Shown here: one piece after another, positions 8,127-18,240 of the stretch
Layout of the letters: each line of letters begins with the position of its first letter
How positions within the stretch are numbered: the stretch's first letter is position 1
From: Stenomitos frigidus ULC18
Lineage (GTDB): Bacteria; Cyanobacteriota; Cyanobacteriia; Leptolyngbyales; Leptolyngbyaceae
Assembly (NCBI RefSeq): GCF_003003795.1
Contig: NZ_PVWK01000063.1
Location: 45,889 to 109,888 of the forward strand
DNA: 64,000 nucleotides
Direction: 5' to 3'
Notes under the pieces: model-generated
What the model saw: the letters and a program-made list of their open reading frames with translations, nothing else
Told to the model about the DNA's origin: nothing
Database searches by the model: none
Made by a program: the position numbers and the translations under genes

Positions 8127-11100
8127 TCAATTGATCGTTCCAAACGGCTTGCTGTCAGCACTCCCGCCCTCACTGCCTTTTTCTAGTGCTGGACAAGCAT
8201 TCGGCGACAAACGGAGATAGCGTAGGCATTCTTCGGGCTGTAGCTGACGAAGGCTGCGATCGCGGGCAAGGTGTAATAGTTCTTCCCGGGTTGCTGCCCA
8301 GAGGTGAACTTTCCCACTTTTGCTGAGGCTGGCAACATAGCGACCGTCCGGGCTAAAAAAGGCTTGTTGAATTTGTTCTTGGGTGGCATCTGGCTCTGCA
8401 GAACGCAACAATGCCTGCTCTGTGCCTGTCTTTGCATCCCATAAGCGCACACTGCCATCCATACTAGCAGTTACTAGTGTGGTGGCATCAGGGCTAAACT
8501 CTGCATCTAGCACCGCGCCGCGATGTCCTGCCATGACAACCCGCAATGTGCCTGTTGCTGCATCCAGCACTCTGGCGGTGCCGTCCCAACTTGCGATCGC
8601 CACCAACTGCCCATCAGGACTAAAGTGAGCGCTACTAATCACATCGCGGTGGTAAAGCGTCGTGATCAGTTGACCGGACGCAACCTGCCAGATGCGTGCT
8701 GTGCGATCGCGACTAGCGCTCACGATACGCTGGCTGTCTGCGCTAAATTGTGCCTCTTCAATGCTGGCTTCGTGGCCTTGTAGACTCTGTCTGAGTTGAC
8801 CTGAGGGCAAGTCCCAGATATGGATAGTGCGATCGTCCACACCTAAAAGCGTTCTGCCGTCGGGACTGAAGGCAAGCTGGCGTATCGGATCTAATCGTTT
8901 CAGTTCACCTTGCTTGACTGCGCCAGACAGGTTGGCAGCGATGGCGTTTATCTTATGAAGGCGGCGCACACGCTGAAGAGACTGATCTGGCTGAACCTGC
9001 CAAACGTCTACCGAGCCATTGATGGTAGCGGTCGCAATAAGCTGCGTATCAGCACTAAAAGCAACGCCTGTCAGCTTGGGGTTAGACGGTATGTTGAGCA
9101 AGCGTTCGGGTGTAGTCGAAGTCTCAATGCCGTCTAACGGCTTTTGACCGTCGGTTGTTGGGGCGACATAAGGCAATAACAGTACCGAATCTACGGCTGA
9201 GGCGGTAGAGACCGTGGTGGTTGTGCTCAATGATTTGGAGGGCACCCAGGCTAACTCTGTCGATGCTGGTTTCAGTCCCTTGAGCGCTGGCTCGATCGCG
9301 ACTCCAAAGACGTTTAAAAAATTGAAGGCATTGATTCCGGTTAAACGCGCTGGATACCATGACTGACCGGGCGTCACAGACGCGATACGGGAGACATTGC
9401 TTGAGCTTGCCGTTGGTTGAGTGGGGTTCCAAGTGCGCAGGTTACCATCGATCGCCACCGTTACCATACCGCCAAACCCTTCAGGCAGTGCTTTCACTGT
9501 CTTTGAAAGAAGACTGCTTGGCGTTGCTGCCGCAGTTCCAAGCTGCTGAAGCGGTAAGGTTGAGGGCAGGCGTCGAAACGCAGTCCACTGTATTTGACTA
9601 TTGATGGTTTTCAGCATGGGAAATTCGCTCCCCATTTCGGTTGCCCAGAGTCGTGCTGAACCGTCTGTACTGGCGGTGGCAATCAGCGAACCATTACCGC
9701 TAAACTGAACGGTCTCGATCGCGCCTGTATGCCCCTTCAGTCGGCCTAACAGCTCTCCAGTTTGCACGTCCCACAGGTGCGCAACCTCAAGCCTTCGCTC
9801 CTCTCCCCAGCCATGAGCAGCCATAACTAGCTGACGACTGTCGGGACTGAAGGCAACTCTGTCGGTCGATTCCTTCTGTCGCAACATGCCTTGTCTAGCC
9901 TGTTCGCTGCTCCCCAACTCATTGTTAGGCTCCAACTGGTTCCACAGTTGACCAGTTTTGACCTTCCAAAGCTGAATTTGACTCGCGTTAGCAGCCGCAA
10001 GAAATTGCCCATTTGGGCTAAACAATACTTGTGTTAGCGGTTGTGGCGCTTGCCAAATGGCTTGCCTGTTGCTGCGCTGCGCTGGTATCGCAGCAGCAGT
10101 TAGAACGCGGCGTAGCTGCCCAGTACTGCTTTGCCAGAGGCGCGCACTGCCATCATCACTAGCCGTCGCGATCAACCGTCCATCTGGGCTGAATGTTGCA
10201 TCGTTGACTGGCTTCGGATGACGCAGTAGTTTACGACGTTGACCCTGACTGATTTGCCAGAGCTGGGCCACAGTGCCACTAGACGTCAATAGTGCTTGAC
10301 TGTTGGGGCTAAAGGCTAGGCTGTTCACCATAGTGGTGTGGCGAAGGCGAGCCTGTAGTGCCCCGTTTTTAATCTGCCAAACTCTCACCTCATTGCCTGC
10401 CCTCGCTGCTATCCAGTCGCCGTTAGGGCTAAAGATCAATTGCCGCGCAGGCTCTCTAAAGCCACTTAGTGTCAGCAGGCGTTTACCGGATTCAACTGAC
10501 CAAACTTGAACATCAGCAGAGTTTTGAGCGATCGCTGCTAGCTGTTTACCGTTCGGGCTAAAGGCGATCGCGATGATCGGCGTTACACGTTGAGAGCGTC
10601 TCCCTGCTGGTTGCTCAGTGGTTGATGGCTGATTACTAGCATCACGCCACGGCAAAATCTTTTCTACAGTTTGTGTTTCGATCGACCAGAGCTGCACTGT
10701 GCCATTATCGCCAGCGGTCGCTAGTTGACGTTGATCGGGACTGAAAATGGCTTGATGGACGGCTCCCTGGTCTCCTTGCAGATTGGCTTGCAACCGCAGT
10801 TTTTGCAGCGCCGATCGTAGGCTTGCCTGAGCCTCATAGGTGTAACCACCTTTTTCAGCAGCGAGTCGGCTGATCAATAGCGCAGCCGTTGGGTCGCTCT
10901 CTGGTTCTTGTAAAATCGATTGCGCTACGGCCGCTTGCTGCCTGGATGTGGCAATTTGCAGTTGATATTCTTTTTCTGCCTGACTTTTGACGACCGCGCG
11001 GTACTGACTAAATGTGACTACTAGCGCGACTAAAAGCGTACAGGGAACAGCCAGTTGCAGTAGCCGCCGTTCTTTCTGGGCACGGCGGTTTTCCTCGCGA

Positions 11101-13442
11101 CTGACAGCAATATACCGTTGTGCTAGCGCTGATAGCTCGTCGGGGTAGGCGATCAAATAGTCCTCAGCCTCTATAAGTCGATCGCCGTGTAGCAAATATT
11201 CGGGCGATCGTGACTGCTCCGAAGCAGCCCATTCCTTTGCAACATGTTCGATTCGGCGCTGCCGCTGAAGTAACTCTCGGTTTTCATCCAGCCAGGTGCG
11301 CAACAGCGTCCAATTCCGAATCAGTGCTTCGTGGGCAACATCCACCGTTTCCTGATAATCACTATCGCTGCACTGTCCTGCGGCTAGTTCACCTAGCTCA
11401 TTCGTTCTTCGCCGCGTCATAACAGCAATACTGCGATTGGTACTATCTCCTAGTAAGATATCTGAGGTGCGATCGGCATCAGGATCGTGCTGCAAGAACT
11501 TACCCCGGCGCATCTGGGCAAAGCGTAATGCCGTAGATACATTGGCAAGCTCCTGCGTAGTCCTGTCTACGCGATTACAACTGGAGCCAATGCGGTTTGT
11601 GACAACCAATTTGGCTGTGACCAGTTTTTCCAGCACTCGCTCGACTAGTTCAGCTGGGAACCAGGGACTGACGAGTTCAGACTTGGAAATCCGCCGACGG
11701 GTATCCTCAGTGCCATCGCCGATTTGCGTCAAGGCAATAAAAACCCGCTTGGCGACGCGTTGTTCTTCGTGGGTGAGGCTATAAAAGATGTCATTTGCCC
11801 GCTTCTGCAACGTCCCCCTAACGCCGCCCAGCTCATTGTAAGCATCTAGCGTTAATCGAGCAGGCCCACCACCAGGGTCGAGCTGCCGCTGCTGCCAGAG
11901 TTCGAGCAGTGTGTATTGTAAGAGCGGCAGTTCTCCTGGTGCGCCCACAACGTCAAGCAAAATGTTGTAAATCAGGTTGGGTTCGCAGACGATACCTGCC
12001 TTATCCGCTGGCTTGACTATAGAGGCTTTGATCTGGTCGTAGGTCAACGGGGTCACCGTCACCAGATGCTGCTCAATTTTCTCTGCCAGTCTGTTGTAAA
12101 GGGAGTATTTGCCAAAAAAGTCTGCCCGAAGCACGACGACAACGCTGAAGCAATCGCCGAGTTCGCGGAGAGCGGTAATGAGACTATTAAAAAAACTTTG
12201 TCGATCGCGTTCTGCATGGAGACCTTGACAGAGAGTGAAGATCTCCTCAAATTGGTCAATGATTAACAGCAGCCGAGAATTTCTGCCATGCTTGGCAGAC
12301 ATCAGGCTGGCACGCACCAGGTGAGACAGGCCAGCGCCTCCATCCAGGAGCAGGGTTTCTGCTCGCCGCAATTGCTCAGCACGATCGATCGCTGAGTCTT
12401 TGGGGTTAACGAAGGCGGTTGCCAAACTTTTTAACGGTTGATCGGTGGGGCTAATCAGTTGAATACGCCATCGATCGCTTCCCGAAAACTTTTTACCCTG
12501 CCGCAAGGTGTGGATTAAGCCAGCTCGCACTAAGGAAGATTTGCCGCTACCCGACGCTCCCACGATGGCAACAAAATTCCCAATTCTAAGTTTTTCGATC
12601 AATTGATCAGTCAGGTCTTCGCGCCCAAAAAAATACTCAGCGTGTGCCTCATCAAAAAACTCTAGACCTCTGTAAGGGCAAACGTCCTGGGCAAGCTCTG
12701 TCTTGACGATCGGCGAAGCCCCTTGACCCCGCGTGAGGAGAATTTCACTGCCAGAATTTTCAAACAGTGGCTGTTGCTGCTCCCGCTTCAGTGCGTTACT
12801 CACCCAATCCGTGAGTGCATAGTTAGTGACAGTGCCATTCACCGTGCGGGATGGCTCTAAGCCATCTAACAGTGCCTGAGTAAAGACGCTGTACTTACCG
12901 ATCATCGATTCGTAGGCCGCTTCGTATTCGCGTGATGCCGCCATAAATAAGCGATCGGTGCCTGAGCGCGCACCCGGATCAGCCTCAAGGAAATTGAGCA
13001 GTTCACCACTGTGACAGCAATCTAACAGCACGATGCGTTGACGTACTGGGCTTTCCTGCAACAACCGCCGTAGCCAAAATAGCGATAATCCATAAAAGCT
13101 GTTGCTTGGATTAGCGTCACTGGTGGCCAGAAATCCTTCTTGCACACCAGCATCTTTTTGTAACCCGTGCCCCGAAAAGTAAAACAATGCTGTTTGCGGA
13201 ATGTTGTTGCCCTTTGGCTTAAACAGCTTGACGAGGGCTCCTTCCAAATCAGCAACAGTCACTTGAGTTTTGAAGCCAATTCTGGATTGACCTGCTTGGA
13301 CAATCTCTGGCATCCGAGCAACCCGGAAATCCCCATCTGCATGTAGGCGCTGAGCGATCGCTTCAGCATCATGGGAGGGGGCACTTAAACCCGGTAACCA
13401 CTGATAAGTACTAATTCCGACAACTAAAGCATCGCGTGACAC
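8127..13442 (-). CDS. Caspase-like protease / STAND ATPase / WD40 repeat protein
   Basis: Giant protein of 1771 residues. Residues 1-240 are a caspase-like (peptidase C14, metacaspase/orthocaspase type) domain with the dyad YFSGHG (His92) and DCCHSG (Cys143). Residues ~255-720 are a STAND-type NTPase: CPYRGLEFF entry motif, Walker A GASGSGKSS (295-303), Walker B-like LLLIIDQFEE (~391-400), and the VDVAHEALIRNW motif near 700. A hydrophobic segment at about 795-812 may cross a membrane. From about 865 to 1740 there are many WD40 repeats (for example TASDDGSARLWQ, SASRDRTARIWQ, TASMDGSVRLWD), with a non-repeat stretch near 1230-1440 that may separate two propellers. GTG start with strong SD GGGAGGG 7 bases upstream. 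Such proteins are thought to sense a ligand through the repeats and activate the protease, in cell death or defence; that is inference. Confidence 0.9.
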   Translation of the reverse strand: MSRDALVVGISTYQWLPGLSAPSHDAEAIAQRLHADGDFRVARMPEIVQAGQSRIGFKTQVTVADLEGALVKLFKPKGNNIPQTALFYFSGHGLQKDAGVQEGFLATSDANPSNSFYGLSLFWLRRLLQESPVRQRIVLLDCCHSGELLNFLEADPGARSGTDRLFMAASREYEAAYESMIGKYSVFTQALLDGLEPSRTVNGTVTNYALTDWVSNALKREQQQPLFENSGSEILLTRGQGASPIVKTELAQDVCPYRGLEFFDEAHAEYFFGREDLTDQLIEKLRIGNFVAIVGASGSGKSSLVRAGLIHTLRQGKKFSGSDRWRIQLISPTDQPLKSLATAFVNPKDSAIDRAEQLRRAETLLLDGGAGLSHLVRASLMSAKHGRNSRLLLIIDQFEEIFTLCQGLHAERDRQSFFNSLITALRELGDCFSVVVVLRADFFGKYSLYNRLAEKIEQHLVTVTPLTYDQIKASIVKPADKAGIVCEPNLIYNILLDVVGAPGELPLLQYTLLELWQQRQLDPGGGPARLTLDAYNELGGVRGTLQKRANDIFYSLTHEEQRVAKRVFIALTQIGDGTEDTRRRISKSELVSPWFPAELVERVLEKLVTAKLVVTNRIGSSCNRVDRTTQELANVSTALRFAQMRRGKFLQHDPDADRTSDILLGDSTNRSIAVMTRRRTNELGELAAGQCSDSDYQETVDVAHEALIRNWTLLRTWLDENRELLQRQRRIEHVAKEWAASEQSRSPEYLLHGDRLIEAEDYLIAYPDELSALAQRYIAVSREENRRAQKERRLLQLAVPCTLLVALVVTFSQYRAVVKSQAEKEYQLQIATSRQQAAVAQSILQEPESDPTAALLISRLAAEKGGYTYEAQASLRSALQKLRLQANLQGDQGAVHQAIFSPDQRQLATAGDNGTVQLWSIETQTVEKILPWRDASNQPSTTEQPAGRRSQRVTPIIAIAFSPNGKQLAAIAQNSADVQVWSVESGKRLLTLSGFREPARQLIFSPNGDWIAARAGNEVRVWQIKNGALQARLRHTTMVNSLAFSPNSQALLTSSGTVAQLWQISQGQRRKLLRHPKPVNDATFSPDGRLIATASDDGSARLWQSSTGQLRRVLTAAAIPAQRSNRQAIWQAPQPLTQVLFSPNGQFLAAANASQIQLWKVKTGQLWNQLEPNNELGSSEQARQGMLRQKESTDRVAFSPDSRQLVMAAHGWGEERRLEVAHLWDVQTGELLGRLKGHTGAIETVQFSGNGSLIATASTDGSARLWATEMGSEFPMLKTINSQIQWTAFRRLPSTLPLQQLGTAAATPSSLLSKTVKALPEGFGGMVTVAIDGNLRTWNPTQPTASSSNVSRIASVTPGQSWYPARLTGINAFNFLNVFGVAIEPALKGLKPASTELAWVPSKSLSTTTTVSTASAVDSVLLLPYVAPTTDGQKPLDGIETSTTPERLLNIPSNPKLTGVAFSADTQLIATATINGSVDVWQVQPDQSLQRVRRLHKINAIAANLSGAVKQGELKRLDPIRQLAFSPDGRTLLGVDDRTIHIWDLPSGQLRQSLQGHEASIEEAQFSADSQRIVSASRDRTARIWQVASGQLITTLYHRDVISSAHFSPDGQLVAIASWDGTARVLDAATGTLRVVMAGHRGAVLDAEFSPDATTLVTASMDGSVRLWDAKTGTEQALLRSAEPDATQEQIQQAFFSPDGRYVASLSKSGKVHLWAATREELLHLARDRSLRQLQPEECLRYLRLSPNACPALEKGSEGGSADSKPFGTIN

Positions 13443-13659
13443 TATGTAACCCTCCCCAACAGTTTTTTGTCATGGGGCTGAACAATGTACTTAATAAGAC
13501 TTGGTGATAAATACAGGGTTCAAACCGTCTAAAAACAGCAACAGGGCACACTTAAGACTCACATTGGAAGATCACCAAGAGTGATTGATCGCTCTGAAGA
13601 ACAAAAACAATCGAGCAATTTGCACACGTTCAAGCTTGTTAAAGCTAATTCCTGTGGCT

Positions 13660-13695
13660 AGGTGAAATCTAAAGCGTTTGGCTTAGATTTCACCT
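13660..13695. repeat. Perfect 13-bp inverted repeat
   Basis: AGGTGAAATCTAA at 13660-13672 is the exact reverse complement of TTAGATTTCACCT at 13683-13695, with a 10-base loop. There is no T-run on either side, so it is not a classical terminator. Confidence 0.7.
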
Positions 13696-13734
13696 AATCT
13701 AATAACAACGGCATTTAGAATCCTTTGCCTAAGC

Positions 13735-13783
13735 CGATTTCAAGGATTGAAGTTAAATCTCATTCTATGCTCAATCCTGGGCT
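13735..13783. repeat. Nested inverted repeat
   Basis: AGGATTGA (13743-13750) pairs with TCAATCCT (13771-13778). An outer AAGCC/GGCTT pair flanks it, giving a two-part stem with a large loop. Confidence 0.45.
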
Positions 13784-13810
13784 TGCTGATTTAAATGTAG
13801 TGAATTTTGA

Positions 13811-13914
13811 GGCAGGCGTAAAAGGGGGTAACACCCCTAAGGGTGATTTTTAAAGCGATATTCGCCTGTCCCAGCTAAATAAGGGCTTTTACGTAAAGAA
13901 CCTTATTTAGCTGG
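13811..13914. repeat. Composite hairpin structure, two adjacent stems
   Basis: GGCAGGCG (13811-13818) can pair with CGCCTGTC (13863-13870) and encloses GGGGT/ACCCC (13825-13837). Directly adjoining is a perfect 14-bp stem, CCAGCTAAATAAGG (13871-13884) with CCTTATTTAGCTGG (13901-13914). Back-to-back stems of this quality suggest a folded RNA or a palindromic element. Confidence 0.6.
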
Positions 13915-14091
13915 CTGGCTCAAACAATTGCAAAAGACTTTATGTGATTAAAAACTGCCGCAAAAATACTGTTTTTTATTCAAATAATGTTGAAAATCGC
14001 ACACTTGCTGCGTAACTTTACTGAGCTTGAATGACTCTCAAGAAGGATTTTCGTTGACAAGGCTGAGATGAAAACAGATCAACCGTCGAGC

Positions 14092-14137
14092 ACACGGATG
14101 TTTACTGAGGAAAACTCAGTGCCTTACAGCTCCGTGT
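14092..14137. repeat. Two-tier hairpin
   Basis: Outer stem ACACGGA (14092-14098) with TCCGTGT (14131-14137); inner stem ACTGAG (14104-14109) with CTCAGT (14115-14120), closed by a GAAAA loop. The shape resembles a small structured RNA, but I do not recognise a family. Confidence 0.55.
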
Positions 14138-14396
14138 CTCAAAAGTCACTTTTCTTATTTCTGCCTAAACTGAATCTTATTTCTGCAACTGATGTGATCG
14201 GCAAGGCCCTGTAGCAATGACAGTTAAGCATCACTTGATACTATGAACGCTGATGCAAAGTTAGTCTCAAGTTAAATTACTAGGGCTACCAAGCTGCTTG
14301 AGCATAACTGAGCTGCTGCTGCTCATTAAATAGCCTGGTGTTTGTATTAGCCCTAAATATATAGCAGTCCTAAATCATTCGTAAAACGGAAGGGCT

Positions 14397-14433
14397 TTGT
14401 GAAAAAGGATTCCTCCGGAATCCTTTTTCACAA
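14397..14433 (-). terminator. Terminator-like stem after prfA
   Basis: A 17-bp perfect stem: TGTGAAAAAGGATTCC (14398-14413) pairs with GGAATCCTTTTTCACA (14417-14432), with one more T-A pair outside and a 3-base loop. It lies 24 bp downstream of the prfA stop and probably ends the ribosomal-protein transcript. The T-run lies within the stem, so it could act in both directions. Confidence 0.65.
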
Positions 14434-14456
14434 TCCAGATAGGAGTGCTATAAGTC

Positions 14457-15578
<1,122 letters not shown>

Positions 15579-15691
15579 TCACCGAAAAACATAGAGGGGC
15601 TAACTAAATCTAAGAGACTCGATTTCAAAGCTTAGATTTGCTGTTTAGCTTTTCATCTAAGATCTTCAATCGTGACCTACAGTCAGCCTGT

Positions 15692-15946
15692 CTAACGCTT
15701 TTTCTTCTTTTGCGGCTGAGCCTCTGCAGCCTCTTCGCCTTCTAACATGCCGTACTTTCGAAGGAAACGATCGACGCGCCCTTCGGTATCAATAATCTTT
15801 TGAGTACCCGTGTAGAAGGGATGATTCCCCGACCAAACGTCCACATGTAGTTCAGGTTTGGTCGAACCAATGGTCATGACCACTTCCCCATTGCAGTAGA
15901 CTTTTGCGTCGGGATACCACTTGGGGTGAATATCAGGCTTAGGCAT
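15692..15946 (-). CDS. rpmE: Ribosomal protein L31
   Basis: Large-subunit protein L31, 84 residues, starting MPKPDIHPKWYPDAKVYCNGEVV and containing the conserved VDVWSGNHPFYTGTQ block. The four-Cys zinc motif of some L31 proteins is missing (only one Cys is seen), so this is the zinc-free (C-minus) form. A Lys-rich tail and an acidic linker extend the C-terminus past the core, as in other cyanobacteria. Located between rpsI (89 bp) and prfA (122 bp) and probably co-transcribed with them. Confidence 0.95.
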   Translation of the reverse strand: MPKPDIHPKWYPDAKVYCNGEVVMTIGSTKPELHVDVWSGNHPFYTGTQKIIDTEGRVDRFLRKYGMLEGEEAAEAQPQKKKKR

Positions 15947-16035
15947 CGTTAACTCTCCAACTTACCGTCTCATTTTTCAATTCTAGCGCTCAGCCGTGTC
16001 AACCTAAAGACTGACAGCTAAGCATACATCCCGTC

Positions 16036-16446
16036 CTAACGTTTCGAGAACTGAGGTGCTTTACGCGCTTTGCGTAAGCCGTACTTCTTCCGTTCTTTGG
16101 CACGGGGATCACGGGTCAAGTAACCTTCAATCTTCAAAGGCTTACGATTGTCGGGATCGAGCTGGCATAGAGCGCGTGCCACACCTAAACGTACTGCATC
16201 GGCTTGTCCAGTTAATCCGCCACCATGAGCATTCACCAAAATGTCGTACTCACCCTCAAGGCCTAATGTTTCCAGTGGGGCTTTAGCAACAGATAAATAC
16301 TCGGCATTAAATTGAAGATAAAGATCTCCGGGTTTACCGTTGATGGTCAATTGACCGCTGCCAGGAACTAAACGCACCCGTGCCACTGCCGACTTCCGCC
16401 GACCGGTTCCCAAATATACAACTCGACCTTGGTCTATGGCTTGCAT
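16036..16446 (-). CDS. rpsI: Ribosomal protein S9
   Basis: Small-subunit protein S9, 136 residues, whose C-terminal tail reaches the P-site tRNA. It shows [19 protein letters not shown] near the start, the [19 protein letters not shown] block, and the ending RKAPQFSKR expected of the family. The ATG overlaps the rplM stop by one base (TAATG), so the two genes are translationally coupled, the conserved L13-S9 pair. Confidence 0.97.
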   Translation of the reverse strand: MQAIDQGRVVYLGTGRRKSAVARVRLVPGSGQLTINGKPGDLYLQFNAEYLSVAKAPLETLGLEGEYDILVNAHGGGLTGQADAVRLGVARALCQLDPDNRKPLKIEGYLTRDPRAKERKKYGLRKARKAPQFSKR

Positions 16447-16901
16447 TAGTGCTGTCCTCCTGGAATTGTCTGAATCGCTAACGTTTGAGGCATCTGAGCT
16501 TGATGCGGATGGTCAGACCCTGCATAAACCTTCAGCTTTGTGAAAAGCTGTCGACCCAAGGTATTTTTGGGCAACATTCCCTTCACGGCTTGCTCAATGA
16601 TGCGTTCTGGCAAACGCGCCTGAAGCTTTGCAAAGGTTTCGGTCTTCATCCCACCAGGACGACCGGAATGGCGACGATACAATTTCTGACTGCGCTTTCT
16701 GCCAGTGACATCAATTTTTTCGGCATTAATGACAATCACAAAATCGCCCGTATCCATATGAGGCGTGAACGTTGGCTTGTTTTTGCCACGTAGTACTGTG
16801 GCAATTTCGCTCGCGAGGCGACCCAAACGCTGATCGGTAGCGTCGACAAGATACCAGTTGCGCTCGATTGAATCGACAGAAGGGAGGTAAGTCTTGGTCA
16901 T
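16446..16901 (-). CDS. rplM: Ribosomal protein L13
   Basis: Early-assembling large-subunit protein, 151 residues. Family blocks are visible: [38 protein letters not shown] and the [20 protein letters not shown] segment. It lies 64 bp after truA and overlaps rpsI by one base. The order truA-rplM-rpsI after rplQ is standard for cyanobacteria. Confidence 0.97.
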   Translation of the reverse strand: MTKTYLPSVDSIERNWYLVDATDQRLGRLASEIATVLRGKNKPTFTPHMDTGDFVIVINAEKIDVTGRKRSQKLYRRHSGRPGGMKTETFAKLQARLPERIIEQAVKGMLPKNTLGRQLFTKLKVYAGSDHPHQAQMPQTLAIQTIPGGQH

Positions 16902-16965
16902 AACAGTCTCATGTACTTGAAAGGGTGATGGACAAAACGTAAAGGAATAACGTTAAGGCAGGTTT

Positions 16966-17814
16966 TTAGGTCACAGGCAGTCGTTCAGGAAATGCCTGTA
17001 GACTGAATGCAGGCTGGGTGTCGTACCAAACATCGGGTGGAAACGGAAACTCTGGATAGCCAACTCGCAGCAAGCACAAGCCTTGTGGTGGAGCGGCATA
17101 CTTCACCTGCTCTCGATGCTCCTTTTCCCAGACTTCAGTAAAGCTAATGGGTGATCGTACTCCCCGTCCTACTTGCACCAACATTCCTACTAAGAGACGC
17201 ATCATGCCATAGAGGAAACCACTTGCCTGCATCTCAATATAAATTAGGGAGCCTTCACGCTTACATTCTGCCGCTTGCACGTCTACCCAAGAGTGGGGAC
17301 GATCCGACCCAGCACGATGGAAGGCTGAAAGATGGTGGCGTCCAACCATAGGGGAAAGAGCTTCTCGAATCAACGATTCATTCAGCGGCTCGTAGTAGTA
17401 ATGCCATGCAAATGGGCGGATAAATAGATTAGGGCGAGGATCGGTATACAGCGTGTAGCGGTAGCGCCGCCAGATCGCAGAGAACCTGGCATGCCAAGTC
17501 GAACTGACTGTAGCTGAGGCACGAATCAGGATGTCCTTTGGCATGCGAGCATTGAGAATCGATGACCAACGAGAAGCCGGAATGTGCGAGGGAGCATCAA
17601 AGTGGGCTACCTGAGCGGCTGCATGAACACCAGAATCGGTTCGACCTGCCGCATGGATACGAACGGGATGCTGCAGAACCGTCTCCAAAACTGTTTCGAT
17701 TTCTTCTTGGACGGTTCGGTGTTGCGGTTGTCGCTGCCATCCATGAAAATGAGTACCTAGGTATTGAATCACTAGGGCAACTCGTTGGGTTGGCAGGGGC
17801 GCAGAAGACGGCAT
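16966..17814 (-). CDS. truA: tRNA pseudouridine synthase A
   Basis: TruA converts uridines 38-40 of the anticodon stem-loop to pseudouridine. The 282 residues carry the YLGTHFHGWQRQPQ N-terminal block, the catalytic Asp in AAGRTDSGVHAAAQV near residue 60, and SGFLYGMMRLLVGMLVQVGRG in the C-terminal half. It starts 4 bp after rplQ and is part of the ribosomal transcript. Length is normal for the family. Confidence 0.96.
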   Translation of the reverse strand: MPSSAPLPTQRVALVIQYLGTHFHGWQRQPQHRTVQEEIETVLETVLQHPVRIHAAGRTDSGVHAAAQVAHFDAPSHIPASRWSSILNARMPKDILIRASATVSSTWHARFSAIWRRYRYTLYTDPRPNLFIRPFAWHYYYEPLNESLIREALSPMVGRHHLSAFHRAGSDRPHSWVDVQAAECKREGSLIYIEMQASGFLYGMMRLLVGMLVQVGRGVRSPISFTEVWEKEHREQVKYAAPPQGLCLLRVGYPEFPFPPDVWYDTQPAFSLQAFPERLPVT

Positions 17815-17818
17815 GGAA

Positions 17819-18169
17819 TCAGGTTAGCTCAATGATTGCCATCTCAGCGTTGTCGCCGCGGCGGTGAACAGTACGAATAATGCGGGTGTAGCCGCCATTG
17901 CGATCGCCGTAGCGAGACGCTGCTTGCTCAAACAGTGCGTGCACTAATTGCTTGTCGAACAAATAGCCTAACGCCTGTCGACGTGCTGCGAGTGAGCCGT
18001 CTTTAGCAAGTGTAATCATGCGATCGGCCTCGGAACGAACAGCACGAGCACGAGTTTTGGTCGTTTTAATGCGACCATTACGAATCAGCTCCGTGGTCAG
18101 TGATCGCAACAACGCACGACGTTGGTCAGCAGGTTTACTAAGTAGAGGAACACGACAGCGGTGGCGCAT
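17819..18169 (-). CDS. rplQ: Ribosomal protein L17
   Basis: Large-subunit protein at the peptide exit tunnel, 116 residues, the compact bacterial form. Starts [20 protein letters not shown] and contains [18 protein letters not shown] and the C-terminal [21 protein letters not shown]. It sits between rpoA (71 bp) and truA (4 bp), the classic end of the alpha operon. Confidence 0.97.
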   Translation of the reverse strand: MRHRCRVPLLSKPADQRRALLRSLTTELIRNGRIKTTKTRARAVRSEADRMITLAKDGSLAARRQALGYLFDKQLVHALFEQAASRYGDRNGGYTRIIRTVHRRGDNAEMAIIELT

Positions 18170-18240
18170 GAGACTTCACTTTGAGTTAATAAGTTTAAGG
18201 AACGAGTTATCAGACCTTTGTAAGCGAAAAAGGTTAACTA

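Larger units (their letters stand above)
13443..14456. other. 1-kb non-coding region dense in inverted repeats
   Basis: There is no plausible protein gene here on either strand. The stretch holds at least six inverted repeats, listed separately, between the 5' end of the caspase-STAND gene and the 3' end of prfA. It must contain the promoter of the caspase-STAND gene near 13443-13560. Structured RNA, palindromic mobile remnants or both are possible. Confidence 0.6.

Noticed and set aside
8127..13442. Defence island or CRISPR-associated caspase system around the STAND gene
   Set aside because: Neighbours are gnd and the ribosomal cluster; no Cas, toxin or nuclease gene accompanies it.
13443..14456. 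tRNA, 6S RNA or other known RNA in the hairpin-rich kilobase
   Set aside because: No T-arm consensus, CCA-adjacent acceptor stem or 6S-like long hairpin could be made out by eye.
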